From Strigamia acuminata (lineage: Eukaryota; Arthropoda; Chilopoda; Geophilomorpha; Linotaeniidae), in contig OX442321.1 of NCBI GenBank assembly GCA_949358305.1, positions 8,643,605 through 8,707,604 on the forward strand: DNA of 64,000 bases. The letters run 5' to 3'. A program made the position numbers and the translations under genes. Positions within the stretch are counted from its first letter, which is position 1, and each line of letters begins with the position of its first letter. The notes under the pieces were generated by a model. It was not told the DNA's origin, did no database searches, and saw only the letters and a list, made by a program, of their open reading frames with translations. Of the stretch, positions 1-13,833 are shown piece after piece.

Positions 1-3000
1 TCTTGTGAAGTGGCGAGAAATCTTTATTGCAGGATTTCCTTGTCGACTGACAAGCACAGCAACGCCAAGTATCCGTTTTATACTCGCTACTCCATTGAAT
101 TGGCCTGCTAAATTATTCTGCTACAGCCATTCGCAGCTTGGTGGGCAGCATCTTTTTAAGTGGGAAAGAATCTCTGAGGTTTGTCTTGTCATTTTGAAAG
201 ACTTCTTCGGTTGTCACAAGGGTTCTTACGCCCACACTAACCCTTAGCTCGTGATGCCCCAACCCCCAACCTCTTTCTGGCAAGAGAAGATAGACAGTGA
301 GAGATGGGAAATGTCGCTCCTTTTGTGAAGGAAATCCATGTATGGAGCAAGATCTATCAGTTTACAAGCGTTTGCTGGCGTCATGGGAACATTTGGATGG
401 GGAAACAGTTTTTTTTCTTCTTCCTTTCTACCTTTCCTCTGAGTAAAGCCACCTGTTTATTGTCAAAAAATTTTTAGGAGTTTCAATTTTCTACTCGTGA
501 GCTTGTGCTGGGTTGAAAATTCGCCTTAATGGATCGTCGCTAAGGGTAATCAAGTTTCATAGATTGCCTTTCTTTGTTTTTTTTGTATACGATTCTTTTG
601 GGGATTAAAAATATAAAAAATGGACTCTGTAAAGGTGATATTGAATTGATTGTTTTTATTTGCTTTTTTTGAATTATTCAGTGCATTTTTAATTATTATA
701 ATTTTATTTAAATGTGGTGAATAAATGTGGGTAAATAAATTTAAATGTGGGTGTTTTACTGGCATCTTTAACGTCCTTATTGGGCGGATGCAAATAGGAT
801 TCAAAGCAACAGGAAGTGTCAGTAATCCACCAATGGGATTTGTTATGCGATTGTGGATATTGCTGTTGAATTGTCATGGTGATGCGAGTGAGTTGAAGAA
901 GGAAGTGAATGGGTAGAATTTAACACGTGTAAAAAATGTATGTTGTTGACTAGGGCTCAACCAATAAGGGGATTAATGGGTAAACGAACTGGATTCGAAT
1001 TGTAAAAAATGTTCAATTATTTAGGAAGAAAACTACTGTTTGAACACCAGGAGTGATTTTCCATAGAAATTGCGGTGCAATCAGCAAAATGCTCTCCTTT
1101 TCGCTAGAGATTATCAAAAATCAATGGTAAAAAAAGGATGGAATTAATTAAATTAACTTTTGACATTCTAAGCAGCGAGTTGGGGAACGGATGAAGTGGT
1201 TTGTTTGCTATGTATTTAAGTTTTGTTGATTTTCTAGTGGTTTGCAGTGTTCATCCGAGAGTGAAAAAAGCAATGACACAAGAGAAGCCGGCGAATGTTG
1301 ACAGGGAAGAGGCATCTTTTTGCAAATGTTTCCTTTCTACAAACTACCTAACATTGCACAGCATTTGTGGGCGGCATCCACTTAGCCTAAGTGGATAGCA
1401 CAAGTCGTCTTACAAGGAGACGCTTCACACGAGGCTGCTACTTGAAAAGGTTGTTTCATGTTTGACATGGCGGATTCGGTCGAGCTGCGAATGTCTGTCT
1501 CCGTTTTTATCTTAGGAATTGTTCTGTTGTAAGAAGCAGCAGCTGCTATTATTGTTTAGTTTTACAACATTGACTTTTACGATGTCCATAAATGTCGCGG
1601 GGATGCTCATAACCACTTACTAGGGGGTGTTATTGTAATATTTGTTATCATTAATATTGAAAGGGTTAGCGGATTGACGCGGCGGAATGTCGGGAAATTA
1701 GAAAAGGGAGCGTGCAGGACGCCATGTTTTGTCACACAAGTCGTCGCTTGGCGCTCACGTGATTGCGCGTGATTTACTTTTAATCGAATGCGCTGCCAAG
1801 CGTTAATAGCGGGCGAAGACGGTGGGGTGGGAACGCGATGGCTAAGTTGCCAGTCACGTGACCCATGGATGGTTGGAAGAGATGTCAGTCTTTTCTCAGC
1901 CGATGTTCAACTCACGCTTCTGTGATTTCGATAGGATCCACCGAGTAGTGGCCGTGTGGTAGCGCCCTATAATTACTTCCGGGTGTCAGTGATAGCTGGA
2001 AAATGGCGATGGGGAGTCGCAGGAGACTGTAGAAGTGGTGTAAGAGGATGTTAAAGTGGGTTATCAAAATAGAAAAATATATTTATTAATTTTTTTTATA
2101 TATAAATAAATTGAAAATTTTGAAGAATGGTTGAAGATGATAAGTGCACGTTTAGATTTTTTAAAAAAAATATTAAATTGGTTACTAAAACAACGAAAAC
2201 GCGTTATGATAATAGCAAAATGTGTTGGGTTTTGATTTTGTTCATGAAAAACGATTACAAATTTTGTATAAAAGAAAAATTGTTTAAAAGCTCACCCTAA
2301 TTGTTGGCTTTCCGCTGTGAGTTGTACACGAATAGCGAATAAAGGTGAAATTGAAATGCCTGCAATGGAGCGATAAAAATGGCAGGTATAAAGAAAAGAA
2401 AGGAGCTTATCCTCGACTGAATGATTGTGCATAAATTATCCATATTTTTTTCAATGTGTCGTTAACTGTATAAAAAAAATTGGAAGTCACTCATCTTCTA
2501 CTTTACACCTTTTTCAACGTCTTAATTTTCTTTTTTGTGAGTAGGTGAGTGAAGGGAATTCATTTATTTTGCTCATGATGTGGACAAGATTGAAGAGCTA
2601 GTTGCAAGTCCTAAAAAAAATATATTAAGGGTCGATTGGTGATGACTTTTTTGCTACTTGATTTTTTAAAGTGTGTTTTTTTTCTTTTTTACTTCTTATT
2701 TTCTACAGTTTTGCTACCAAGAGCAAACCGGATGGAATTTAATTATTCGTTGGTTGACAGGGTAAAAGGTTCTTTTGTTTTATTATCAGTTGACAGGAGG
2801 ACTAATGAAAGAAGTGTGTGACAGTATGAAGTATCATCTGGCAATTTATTTCTCTTGTGACCTAGCATTTTTCCTTAAGGGTGATGGGAAATTGCTTTTA
2901 ATATGCACCTACAGTCAAATAAATTATATTAGTTTTTTTTCTCCTCCATTCGTTTTCTCATTTTTATTTTTGAGGTCGGATGAGTTGGTTTGGAGAAGAA

Positions 3001-6000
3001 ATCTACACTTTGCCTGTGGGAAGTAAAACGAAGGAGGGAAACTTGTTGTGCAAATTGAATCAAGTAGGTGGGAATTTAATGTCTGTATATATTTTTAAGA
3101 CGGAAAAAGACGGTTAGATTTAACACACGGCGGGCGCACGACAGTTCTTTGAACTTGGTTGCAAAATTGGAGGATTATGCATTGGAAAGTGTGCAAATTA
3201 GTTGCTGCACAAATGAGTGTACACACGATGCTGTTCAAACAAAGGCGACGGCAACAAAATCATCACCACACATTGGTAATTCTGAAATGTTATTGATTTT
3301 CAAGCGTTGATTATGCATGTTTTGATGAATTAAGCAAAGGCAATTTGTTCTGTAAAGTTTATTCTCTAAATTATATTTTAATATAGTAGAAGTAAACGTG
3401 CAATGCGTATGGTTGGATTACAAAATTAAATGTTTAATTTATAAAAAAGAAAATTAAATTACTGAAAAGAATTCAGTAGAAATGAGTAAACAAAATATTT
3501 TCGAAGAAAAAGGTGCAAAGTAATTTTTTTCATGGTGGGATAATTTCGATGCAAACTCGCAAATTGAATGATGGTGGTTTTAAGTTTGGAAGTGGAATTT
3601 ATTTGGAGTCTGCTTTTGGAATTTGAAACACGTGTTGATGCGTGAAATTGGTCCACGGTGCATATTTCATTTATTGGCTCTCGGTAACAAACATTATTGG
3701 ATGAAATATAGGTAGCGATGTCTTTCTTGGGGATTACAATTTAGGTATGATGAATGATGATAGAAAAATGACGTCACGAGTTGAATTGTAATGAGGCCAA
3801 ACCTGCTTCATTTTGTCAAATCGAGGAGGGCCCTCGAAAAAAGAGATTTCTTTGGGGGATTTTGTCTTGTCTGATGAGTGAAATCCACTATTGGTTTTCA
3901 TCGGAATGAATTCTTGTATTCTAATGAGGTAGTTTGGCACCCAGGTCACGCAACCGTGTTTAGTCCCCCTAGCGGCGTGTGAAAAGAAAGTAAATTCAAG
4001 AGGGGATTGTGGGTTGTAGGTGGTGCCATGTGATTGAACAAGGAAATCTTACCTCGCTGAAATGACACGGGAGGGATATGTCAGCATCCAAACTCGTTGT
4101 GACGGCTGGCACTGGCAAATTTATATTCCTTCATCTGGAATTGAAAGATGGAGAGATAGATGGAGGGTTATGATGTCCTCGTTAAAATGAATTGGAGCCT
4201 CAAGAAGCGAGAGGATTTTGAACAAGAATTTTCGAATTTTAAGAATTTATTTCGCGAGAAATCGAACGATCACGCAGTTTATGAAAATGGAGGATACATT
4301 TTCTTATTATTTTGGCTTTTATTTTATTGGTCTATATTTCTTTTCTGTTTTATTTTTTCTTTTGGAGAGAATAAAGTGGAAGAACGACTCCAACGTTTTT
4401 GATGTATGCAATAATGCATGCATTTTACCTGAATACGGAACGGTCATTACAATTTCAAATGTGCCGTTGAGTTTTTTTTTTTTACTCTGCAGAGTAAACA
4501 TGAAAGGCTCATTTGTAAACATCACTTTCCATTTGGCCTCTGTTTGTTTCGCCGTGCTTGTAAGTTTTATCGTATTTTCTACCCGATTATGATGCAGGGG
4601 TGAAACGCATTCACCAAACCTGAACTGTAAAACTAAATAATTAATTCGTTTGCTTCAGCAATTAACTACTACAAGAAACAACTTGTTTGTTTTAAAATGC
4701 TAACACGCTATTATAATTTAATAATGTGAGGATTGCAACTAAGAAAATATATCAGTTCAAAAGACAGCTGGACAGTTTCGGCTTAATTAGAATTTTTAAT
4801 AGGAGAATTTGTCTCGTATTCCAATTATATATTTTCATCAAAGCCTCATCGCTTCATCTGAACTGCTTAGGGTGATTTATTAAACAAAAATGGGACCCTT
4901 TATTCTTTAAAAGTAAATCTCAATCACTTGTCAAGGCAGAACAACAGCCAACGTTTTCAGGTGAGATTAAAATGTCAGCCATTATTACAAAACGATTTGG
5001 TCTATTCTGTACTAAATTGAACAGATTTTAAGCTCATTTTCGACTTTCATTTATTCTATCATTTATTTTCTTTACAAAGTTGGTCAATAAGTATGCGAAA
5101 TGCAAAAAGCAATGGGTAATACAAAAGAAATTTATTTGAATTGATTTTTTTTCTAGGTTGGAGTGAGTTCCTAGTGCGAAATTGTGGGAGGAAAGAGAGG
5201 TTTTATTGAAATGTATTTAGGTGTACTGTACTCAAATGACGTTGGTTTGAAATTAGCAATTTTATTATCGGTTTGTACTATTAATTTGAATGAAATTTGT
5301 TCCTCGTCTAGTTAGAACTGTTTTGAGGTTACATCAATGTCAGAATTCGGCTTAAACGTTGAAATGCAGTGTGTTTGCAAAGAGGAGAAAGAAACCACCA
5401 ATAACGGAAATGGCGCGCATGTTTATTTTACGTAACATTACGCAAGGGCCTTAAAAATTGTCAACAACACTAAGGGCATGAGTTGGCAAACTGCCATGTT
5501 CGGACAGAACAGAAGCCAAATCTGAAATAATAATAGTACTTAAAATTTTAACAGTACAGTTGGAGAAATTGATCGGTTAAAGTTAGCCGTTGTGAAGGTG
5601 ATAGAATCTTTTTTTGGCGTTTTAGTGATGCTGAACACACAAGTAAATAATAGATTTTTATAGTTAATACTAAGAGATGGATAAAGGTGCTGACTTGTGA
5701 ATTGAGTGTTAAGATTGGGCAATTTTTTTTATTATTTTTCTTTTATGCCATCGTCTTTTATAGTGGCTTTATTTATGCGTTAATGACAGAGTTAAGAGGG
5801 CGAGTGTTGTGATGTCAGCGGGAAAAGAAAGGGTTGACAAAGACGATGGTAGGCGGAGAAAATAGTGTCAATGCCCTCGAAGGCAGAATCGTAAAACCTT
5901 GGCTATTTATTTGTCAGTCATTTCCCAAATTGCACTTAGCAGAAATTTGTCCCCATCGAGAGATTGCATTTTTTTTTTATTTGCACAACATTTTCTATTT

Positions 6001-9000
6001 TTTTGCTGTAATTTTCTGCAAGCAATTTTTGCTGTTTAAACTCAATCAATATGACACGATGATGAAAGCATAATTAATAAATATTATTGATTGGTAAAGA
6101 TGTTTACAGTGATTTTGTGTTTTGTTTTGTTTTCAAAATGCAGCTGCCATTTCAGCAGGAGAAAAAAATCATACCATTTTATCTTTACTCTCAGGAGTGT
6201 ATAAAAAACAGATGTGTAGGTTTTTTGTTGTCTTGATCACTGTTTAATGCATGAAATGGAACGAATGTGAAGCAACATAAAAGCAGATTCAGTATAATAA
6301 CATTTGGGCGACAGAACAGGCCAATGACGCCGAAGTAAATTTGGGTTAGACAGAACCGACAAAGTGGAGGAAGAATATTTTAGATTTGAATGAAATTTTT
6401 TTGCAAATTCAACAGAAGAGATCGATAAATATAAAATGTGTAAGAGTATTTCCTTTGTTTTCAGACTATTATGGGTGGTTGTTACTATTGTCTGCTAACT
6501 TACGACCTAGGGACTATATTTTTGAAAATAATGTTTTTGCAAAGAAAAAAGATTTCATGCATAACACATGCATTTGCAGCGTGTTTATTAGTCTGAATCA
6601 ATGGATTTAATTTTAACTCTCTACACGAGTTAAAAAATTAATTCAGAGAATTATTTCTTGTGATGGTTTCCGTCTGTCACCATTTGTGCTTTTATAGCTC
6701 TAAGGACAAAACACGATTCGACGAAGCTGAAATCTTCCATACCGCTTTTATTTTAAGAAAAGATGTTTGTGATAATATAGTCACACACAAAAATTACGCT
6801 ACTCAATTTGAATTAGTGTTAACTGCTTTAGTGTGTAAATTTCAGTTTAATTAGTAATACCGGTATATATATTTGCACTGAGTAAATAAAACTAAATGCT
6901 TAAATCGTTTTACAAATGAATTTTCATTTGTTAATTTGCTTGGTATTTGGGAAATGAATTTTATATTTTTTTTTAAAGATAAAATTTCAAAATGTTAGAA
7001 ATGTGACCCCAAATGGATTGAACTGAAAAAAAATGAATATGATTGTTGCATGAATTACCCTTTCTATTCCTAGCCATAATTAAATTTATTTTTTATTTTT
7101 TGTTTGTCTTTTAACCTTACAAGTTTCTATACATAGAACCTCATGTTAAGGGTTGTTGGTGGGTGCTGCAGCTGCAAAAGTGCGCTGCAAAGATAAACGT
7201 AATTTTTCTCCTTTCTGTGTCTCACTTTAGTGTTGATAACCCCTGGTGGCGAGTGTTTTAACTTACTCGTTCGCTCATAAAATCCTGCACCTGATAAGAA
7301 CAGTCATTTGCCAACATCCTCTGTTCAGGAATGGCCTTGCTTTTCCCTATAACACACCTGTCATTGCAATAGCAGTAAATAACGCTTTTTCCCCTATAGG
7401 CTCCGATAAAACTCCCTTCTCTAAAGGCCTTTCTACTGACCCATGATGTAGAAAGAGACCTTTTTCTAGTAATTAGGCGATTGCTATGGTGGTCGGAAAC
7501 CGGGAAATTGTTCAACTGCAACTAAGTGAATTTTTGGTAAATTGTACATTTTTAAAATGTCCTATCTTTTTATGACAGACGTTTTGAAATTTGAGTTCTC
7601 GAAAAGATAATTGAATTTGATTAGACATGTCAAATTTAACATGTATTTGTTTTTCTGCAGTTGCTTTTAATTTTTTTGAATGTCAAAAGTTTGATTTGAA
7701 TACTACATTTTCTTCAGGAATTAAATAGGAAAAAAAAGGTAATAATTTTTTTTCTAAATTCCAACAAATCTTCTTTGTGATGCACTTATTCGATTGAATG
7801 TTTGCTTTCATGTAACAACGAAAGGTATTTATCGTGTTGACTGATTCGCACCATATGTCTGCTTGCTTTTTTTTTCAAATGCATGAAAAGAAAAAAGTTA
7901 TCTTCTTTCGCTTCGCATCTCTCCGCGATTTCAATATCATTCTCTTTTCTACTATCGACGATTATGCCGGAGACTCGTAATTCGACGAGCAAGAGAGGAA
8001 AATAGAGGTTGATGGAGGCTCAATTGATCCATTCAACGAAAGACCTGAGAATCAAAAAGCGAATATAATGAGGATGGTCTTGCATATAACTTTATTGGTT
8101 ATTGATGCTCAGTGTTCCGTGCACTAGAAATTACACTAGGTGTAACCCTTTTATTACTCCCGATAAGGTATATTACTTGCGTGGGTGTAAAAGGGGATTT
8201 TGCTGGCATCACTATAAATCCTGATTTGTGTATTTGTTAGCTCAGTTTGAGAGTTATGATTTGAGAAATTGATGTGTATTTGTCTGAGCTGTGAAGACAT
8301 TAAAAGGGGTTTGAACAAGTTGCTTTTAATCGGATTTGGGGATAAAGAAAAGCTATTCGAAAAATCTTCATTTCTTTTGGAAGTCTTTAAGCGTAAATAG
8401 CTGGAAAGCGTTGTTGGTGATCAATCTGGTTTTATGGCTGTGTAATTTCTTAAGTAGTTGTTATGATTCCAATTGTTAGCAGTTAACTGGTTCATGAGGT
8501 CTGGTTTATTGCCTGATATTTTCTAGTTATGCTTGGGATAGTTAAATGTTAATAAGAAGGGAATGCTGTACGATTGAAATTTATATTTTATTGCCACTCA
8601 AACATTTATTAGAATGCACAAGTTTGTAGTGAACTAAAAGTTTAGCGGCTCTATCTCCGTTTCCTGAATAATTCTGCATTTGATATTGATTCTATTACTT
8701 TTTTATATCAATTTTCTAGCATTTTTCGCTTTGATTTGATATAAATCGAAAGAAAATTTTCTTTGAAGCACTTTTATTTGCATTGCTATAGGGTAAAGCC
8801 GGAATTTATTTTTTTGAAACTTTTGTATTAGTTTGAGGCGGGAGAGGGTGTTCACACATGCAGCGTAAACGCAGCAACGATTTTACGTGAATAGATTTTT
8901 AAAAGTGGCTTCGATTTTTCAAAACCGCCGCGATTTTGCTGCAATTGTTATGTTTGCACAGTGGTTTAGAATGTTCAAAAAAAAATTTAATCTAAAATTA

Positions 9001-12000
9001 CGCTGAGAGTAATCATTTTTGGCTCGATAAAGTGGTTTTGAGTTGAAAGTGTACGTCAATATATGTTCAAAATTTCATATAACTGTCCTCTTTAATTTAA
9101 AGTTGCACATTTCAAATAAAAAGAAAAAAACAATCTATTTTCTCGTTAAAATCGTTTTTGTTTTCTAACAAAAAGGAAAGAAAGAATAATACCGTTTTAT
9201 TTGTCTATTTTTTCTTTCTTTCTTTCCTTCCATCAAAATTTGATAATTGCATTATGAATTATCCAGATTTGGAAAAATGAGAAATTTTTTTTACGAGCAT
9301 GCACGAGATATTTCTCCACTCAAGAAAATGATATAAACCCACATTGGAAGCGAGTTTCGTGCAAATCATATTTTATATATAGTGTATATCGTGTAAGATT
9401 TATGTATTCTCTTCTGTCTTCTTCATTCCAATTTTCTCCACTTCCCTACGTCTTTTGAGCCATTGAGAAGAGTTTATGTTCCGTTGTTGGTTGGAAGGTA
9501 AAGAAATCTGCACACGGATGGTTTGAGCGAAACGGAGATGCGAAGGAAGTTTAGGCTTGGTTAGAAGAGCCGAATTTTGTCGTGAGTTTTTTAGGCGAGA
9601 AAAATGATTGTACGATGGTTATGATGCCAAAGACGTTTGCTCGCTCATGCAGCTTGTGCTTTGGAGAAGCCAGCACACTTATACCATCCTCTTCTGGCCT
9701 TTTTCCTCAAATGCCTAATGCAAAAGGAAGTCAGATGTAGGAGTGGCATTTCAGTCTACTGTTGAAAAATCTATTTTATCGCTTTTTAAGGCTTCTGCTC
9801 TTTACGCGCCTGCCTTTTTCTATTTTAAACATGGTGACTGACTGGTGCGTTGCTGATTGGGCCTGAGCAGTGATCGCTAATCGAATATTGTTTGTGACGT
9901 CCGACGATGAAATGCGAGTTGTGTTTTGATTGACGGGTTTAGAAGCGATGTCCATGTTGCGGTTATTAATCTAATTCGGAATTAATTTTTTTGGTTGCAA
10001 TTGTTGCCACAAGGTTGAGCGAGGACAGTTAAATTAAGTTGAAGGCGACGTAAATTGATTAGTGTACAGAATGTTGTAAATGCAATTACAAGGCCGGCGG
10101 ATAATAACCAATACTCTGGAGCTGATATTAAGTGATTTGAGGAGACAAAAGAGGGGTGCGTGTCGTGCCGCAATGAGTGCGAAGCGGGAGGGGGAGAAGA
10201 GGAAGCAATAAGAGTCCAAAGGACAAGAATCAGGGTCTTGTTTACTTCGCTATTATGAATGGAATGAAGACATAAGAAGTCTTGTTATTTCGTTCGTGCG
10301 CAGCTATTGGAAATTTCTGCTTTGAATTGCACGACAGAAGCCGTTTTAGTGCTTCACCACAAGTTTGAAATGAACAAAAAGAGCAGTTGTTTGCAAATAA
10401 ATGGTTGAGAAGAAATAATTTCGGCCTAAATCACTTATAAACCAGGTTTGAAAGGTCGACTTTATTTGCAATAAAATAAATTGTTCATTTGTTAAAGATT
10501 ATGGAGGATTCGGGCATTGTCTGTGACTCGTCTGGGGGAAATGTTATTGCACATTTAGTGCCGGTATAAGCTTAAGTACAAAAGGAATATTATTGTATCG
10601 TGAAAGTGGAATCAAATGAGCTCAGTCTAACTGGATTAGAATTAGCACATGTGCCCTCTTCATTTTCCCATTTGCCTACGTGATTACAGTGGTTGAAGGG
10701 GATTTTAGCATGATTTCTGCTGAGCAGATGTGAACAGCAGCGCCACATGTGCATTTGAAGGGCTTATTGCCGAACTTAGCCATCAGCGATAAATTTGACA
10801 GTGGTTGAGTAATTTAACGATGCAAAGTGGCGTAGGGCGACATTTTGGAGGCATCAAATTTGCGTCCAATGTCACATGTTTTTGTCAAGCCTGTCACATT
10901 TGTGAATATTAGGTTGCATGAAATTCCCCAAACGCTTTGGTTGCGATGCAAAGAGTGCCGGAAAGTGTTGTGCTAAGCCCCCCCTGTTAGGGTATTTCTG
11001 CACACGGCATGTCTTGCAGTACGATAATGTTTGTGTTCTGTTTGAACCTCCGCAATTTTAATTGGTTACGCGCACACGTAAACATCCTTTTGGCTTTGAC
11101 AGCTTGTCTGCCAACTTAAAAATGATTAGTCAAGAGGATTATTAATATTTTTTTTTGTCGAAGGTGACAAAAAAAATTAATTGATTATTTCTGCGGCAAA
11201 ATGTGCACGTGATGAGCGAATTTGTTTATTGGGCGAGTAAAATATACATCAAGTAGTGTTAACTCTGCGGGGAAGCATGTTGTGATTGTGTGGAGGGAAA
11301 AAGTGAATTAAATGAGTCGGATCAAGTGGATGAAAAATTACTACCATACAATTTAATTTTGTTTATACATGCTGAGGTTTATGTGCTCATCCATTTTACT
11401 TGGTGCACCGGTTGGAGCAGAGATGTTTGCGAGTAGCAAATTGCTCGATACATCATTGCACTTCAAACAGATGGTAACCTATAGAATAGAAATAGGCAGT
11501 ATTATGGAAATGGTTGGGAAAAAAGCTGCTGCATCGCCTCCATCTTGCCGATGAGCATTCGGTATTTGAAGATGTTCCAATATCCTCCTCCTCTTCATTT
11601 CAGCTTTACGATTATTGAAGGAATTGAAATTAATTAAAACGCGTAATGACAGCATTTGGTCGCATCCGTTTGTCATGATGTTTACAATTGGCCATGCTGT
11701 CAAAATGTGCTGTTGGTTGTGTCAGCCGTAATTTTTGGGTCATCTCAGCTTTATTTTTCGATGTGATGATGGGAAACTTGAGTTTTAATGGAGGGGAGTT
11801 TGTCAAATTAATGCCTACACTTAGGTGTTGGCCTTTTCACTCGACTGCAATTTGCTCTGACATCATCATCACTATCATGTGTGGATGGACACACAAAGGT
11901 TGTCGCTGCCATTAGTTGTTGCCTAGAGTTAATGGACTTTGAACGTTTAGAAAATTTAAACGGTGGATATTATGAAACACATTTAAAATGAAAATACGTT

Positions 12001-12409
12001 TAAACTTGAATAATGGCGTATTGGAATTTGATTTGATTATGAAATGATCATTTTGAGTTTTAGAGTGTTGTGGAAATGTGGTAACAAGAGTTGAAATTGC
12101 ATAAACTAGAAATGAAATGGTGCTGGATTCGAAAAAAGTGCATTGCACAGGAAGGACTATAAACATGGGCAAAGAAAAATGTAAAATGTTATTGGAAAGA
12201 CGAAAATAAACATTTAATCTCGCTAAGGGATTCCTTGTGTGCAGAAGCTATTACTTTAAAAGCTAATTTCAAATGGATTATATATAACCGCTGCATGAAT
12301 CATGGGACAAGGAGATTTTATCTATTTATTCACTTAAATCCAACTAAATTATATGCACTACATCAGCAGAATTGTTTTCAACATTGGAAATTATTCCTTT
12401 GGGTCAATT
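1..12409. other. Non-coding stretch, no gene recognised
   Basis: The sequence is AT-rich and visibly richer in G and T than C and A on the + strand in many places. Open frames are short (at most about 124 codons, at 4218-4592) and rich in Phe, Leu and Lys from T- and A-rich DNA, with no recognisable family. The segment 1680-2040 is more GC-rich and contains two TCACGTGA sites. Poly-T and poly-A tracts are common. No transposon ends or tRNA were recognised. Confidence 0.6.
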
Positions 12410-12477
12410 AATTACAAATTTTGCTAGTAATTATGAAGCAAAATTAAAATTATACTAGGCAAATGTTGTTAACTTAT

Positions 12478-12580
12478 GGCTTGTCTAATTTTTAAATAAA
12501 TAAATAGTACCTTTAAAGAAAAAATACCAGGGGTGTGACCACTATATAAAGGCTACGTAGAAAGCCAATCTCCAGTCTAA
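12478..12580 (+). repeat. DIRS inverted terminal repeat, left in the window (3' end of the element)
   Basis: It is the inverse of 15751-15853 over about 103 bp with a handful of differences. Shared landmarks are GACAAGCC/GGCTTGTC, TTTAAATAAATAAATAGTAC, ACCAGGGGT and TATATAAAGGCTACG. The unique extension from 12410 to 12477 matches the internal complementary region instead. Confidence 0.88.
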
Positions 12581-12735
12581 TAAAAAACACACATTGAAGT
12601 TTACAAAACTTTATTCAATTAATGAATAATCATTACAGGAATAAAATCTTCTGAGGACAGGTTTTAAGGTCGATTAGTTTTCTACAAGGGACGGAGAAAA
12701 CATTAAAAAACTATGTTTAGTGTCAGGGTGGGATT

Positions 12736-12833
12736 GTTAACAACATTTATTTGCCTAGTATAATTTTAATTTTGCTTCATAATCACTAGCAAAATTTGTA
12801 ATTATACAACATTTGCAAATAAATGTTGTTAAC
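12736..12833 (-). repeat. DIRS internal complementary region (ICR)
   Basis: The first part (12736 to about 12803) is the inverse of the left end at 12410-12475, sharing GCAAAATTAAAATTATACTA in complement. The second part (about 12804-12833) is the inverse of the right end at 15850-15880, sharing TTTGCAAATAAATG. The two meet at AATT, which is the predicted circle junction. It lies directly after the recombinase stop, the normal ICR position. Confidence 0.88.
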
Positions 12834-13582
12834 TCATGGCTGTTTGTAGCTTCCCAAAACAACTGAAGAAAATTCTTCCGAAAATAAAATGATAGGTTTC
12901 TTATAAAAAGTTTGGAAAATCTCAGCAGTCGACCAATCAGCTGTTTTGATAATATAACTCAGGGCTACACTTCTGAGGTGGAAGCTGCCCTAGTAGAATG
13001 GGCGGTAAAAATCGAGGTATCAACACCGGCATTACTGAGGGTGCTTTTAATCCATATGGATATAGTAGTAGAAGAGACTGCCTCGAAAAGAAAAGAAGCC
13101 GAAATAAATAATTGTCTTGAATCCTTGCGGATTGAAATGGTGAAATCTAAGTACTCGCGAAGAGTTAGGACTGGACACAATTCCTTATCGTAAAATCTAG
13201 AAATGCGAAAGGGAGCTTGAGAAGATTTTCTGGATCTCAAAAAAGGAACAATACAAAAACTGTATTTGAAAATGACATCTGAAGATAGGAGTTTGAGATT
13301 GGCCAATCTACCTGCAAGGGTTAGAGCCAAATGTGTAGCTAACTTCTGATTAAGGAGATTATTGATAGATGACAGAGATTTGAGGTTGACTGAGTACTGG
13401 CCCCACATGCCAAATGTGAGAATAACGACAATTTCTGGGTCTAGATGCTAAAATTCCTTTCATCACTCGAATGAGTGGGTGAGATCCCAGATCTTGGCCC
13501 GAATTGATAAGAATATATTGAGAGATAGTAGATCTGGGTTACAATAACTGGCGCGAAATGAATAAGCGCGGAATAAAATTCC

Positions 13583-13622
13583 GCGCTTATTCATCCGCGC
13601 TTATTCATTTCGCGCTTATTCA
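13583..13622 (+). repeat. Left terminal cluster of GCGCTTATTCA motifs
   Basis: Three direct copies of the same 11-mer start at 13583, 13597 and 13612 (14- and 15-bp spacing). The related GCGCCAATTCA follows at 13627. The first copy pairs with the terminal inverted repeat to make a hairpin. Confidence 0.85.
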
Positions 13623-13653
13623 TTTCGCGCCAATTCAATTGGGCATGCTTGCT

Positions 13654-13781
13654 TTCCGCGTTCAGGCTATTTTTGAAATTGCCTGAGCGCGGAATGGTGT
13701 ATTTATTTCATTCCGCGCTCAGGCAACTTTAGAAATTGCCTGAGCGCGGAATGGTGTATTTGTTTTGTTCCGCGCTCAGGC
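13654..13781. repeat. Five alternating inverted copies of GCCTGAGCGCGGAATG
   Basis: Units start at 13654 (-), 13681 (+), 13709 (-), 13738 (+) and 13768 (-), with steps of 27, 28, 29 and 30 bp and strictly alternating orientation. The core GCGCGGAAT is shared with the complement of the terminal motif. The - copies at 13654 and 13768 lack the terminal CA and the former has one change. Neighbouring units can pair as hairpins with short AT-rich loops. Confidence 0.85.
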
Positions 13782-13833
13782 AATTTTGTTTTTATTTTGT
13801 TGTTGTTTTTCATGACGGCATTGATAGTGAACG

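Noticed and set aside
4218-4592. 124-codon frame rich in Phe and Leu
   Set aside because: It is low-complexity T-rich sequence with no domain and an overlapping frame on the other strand.
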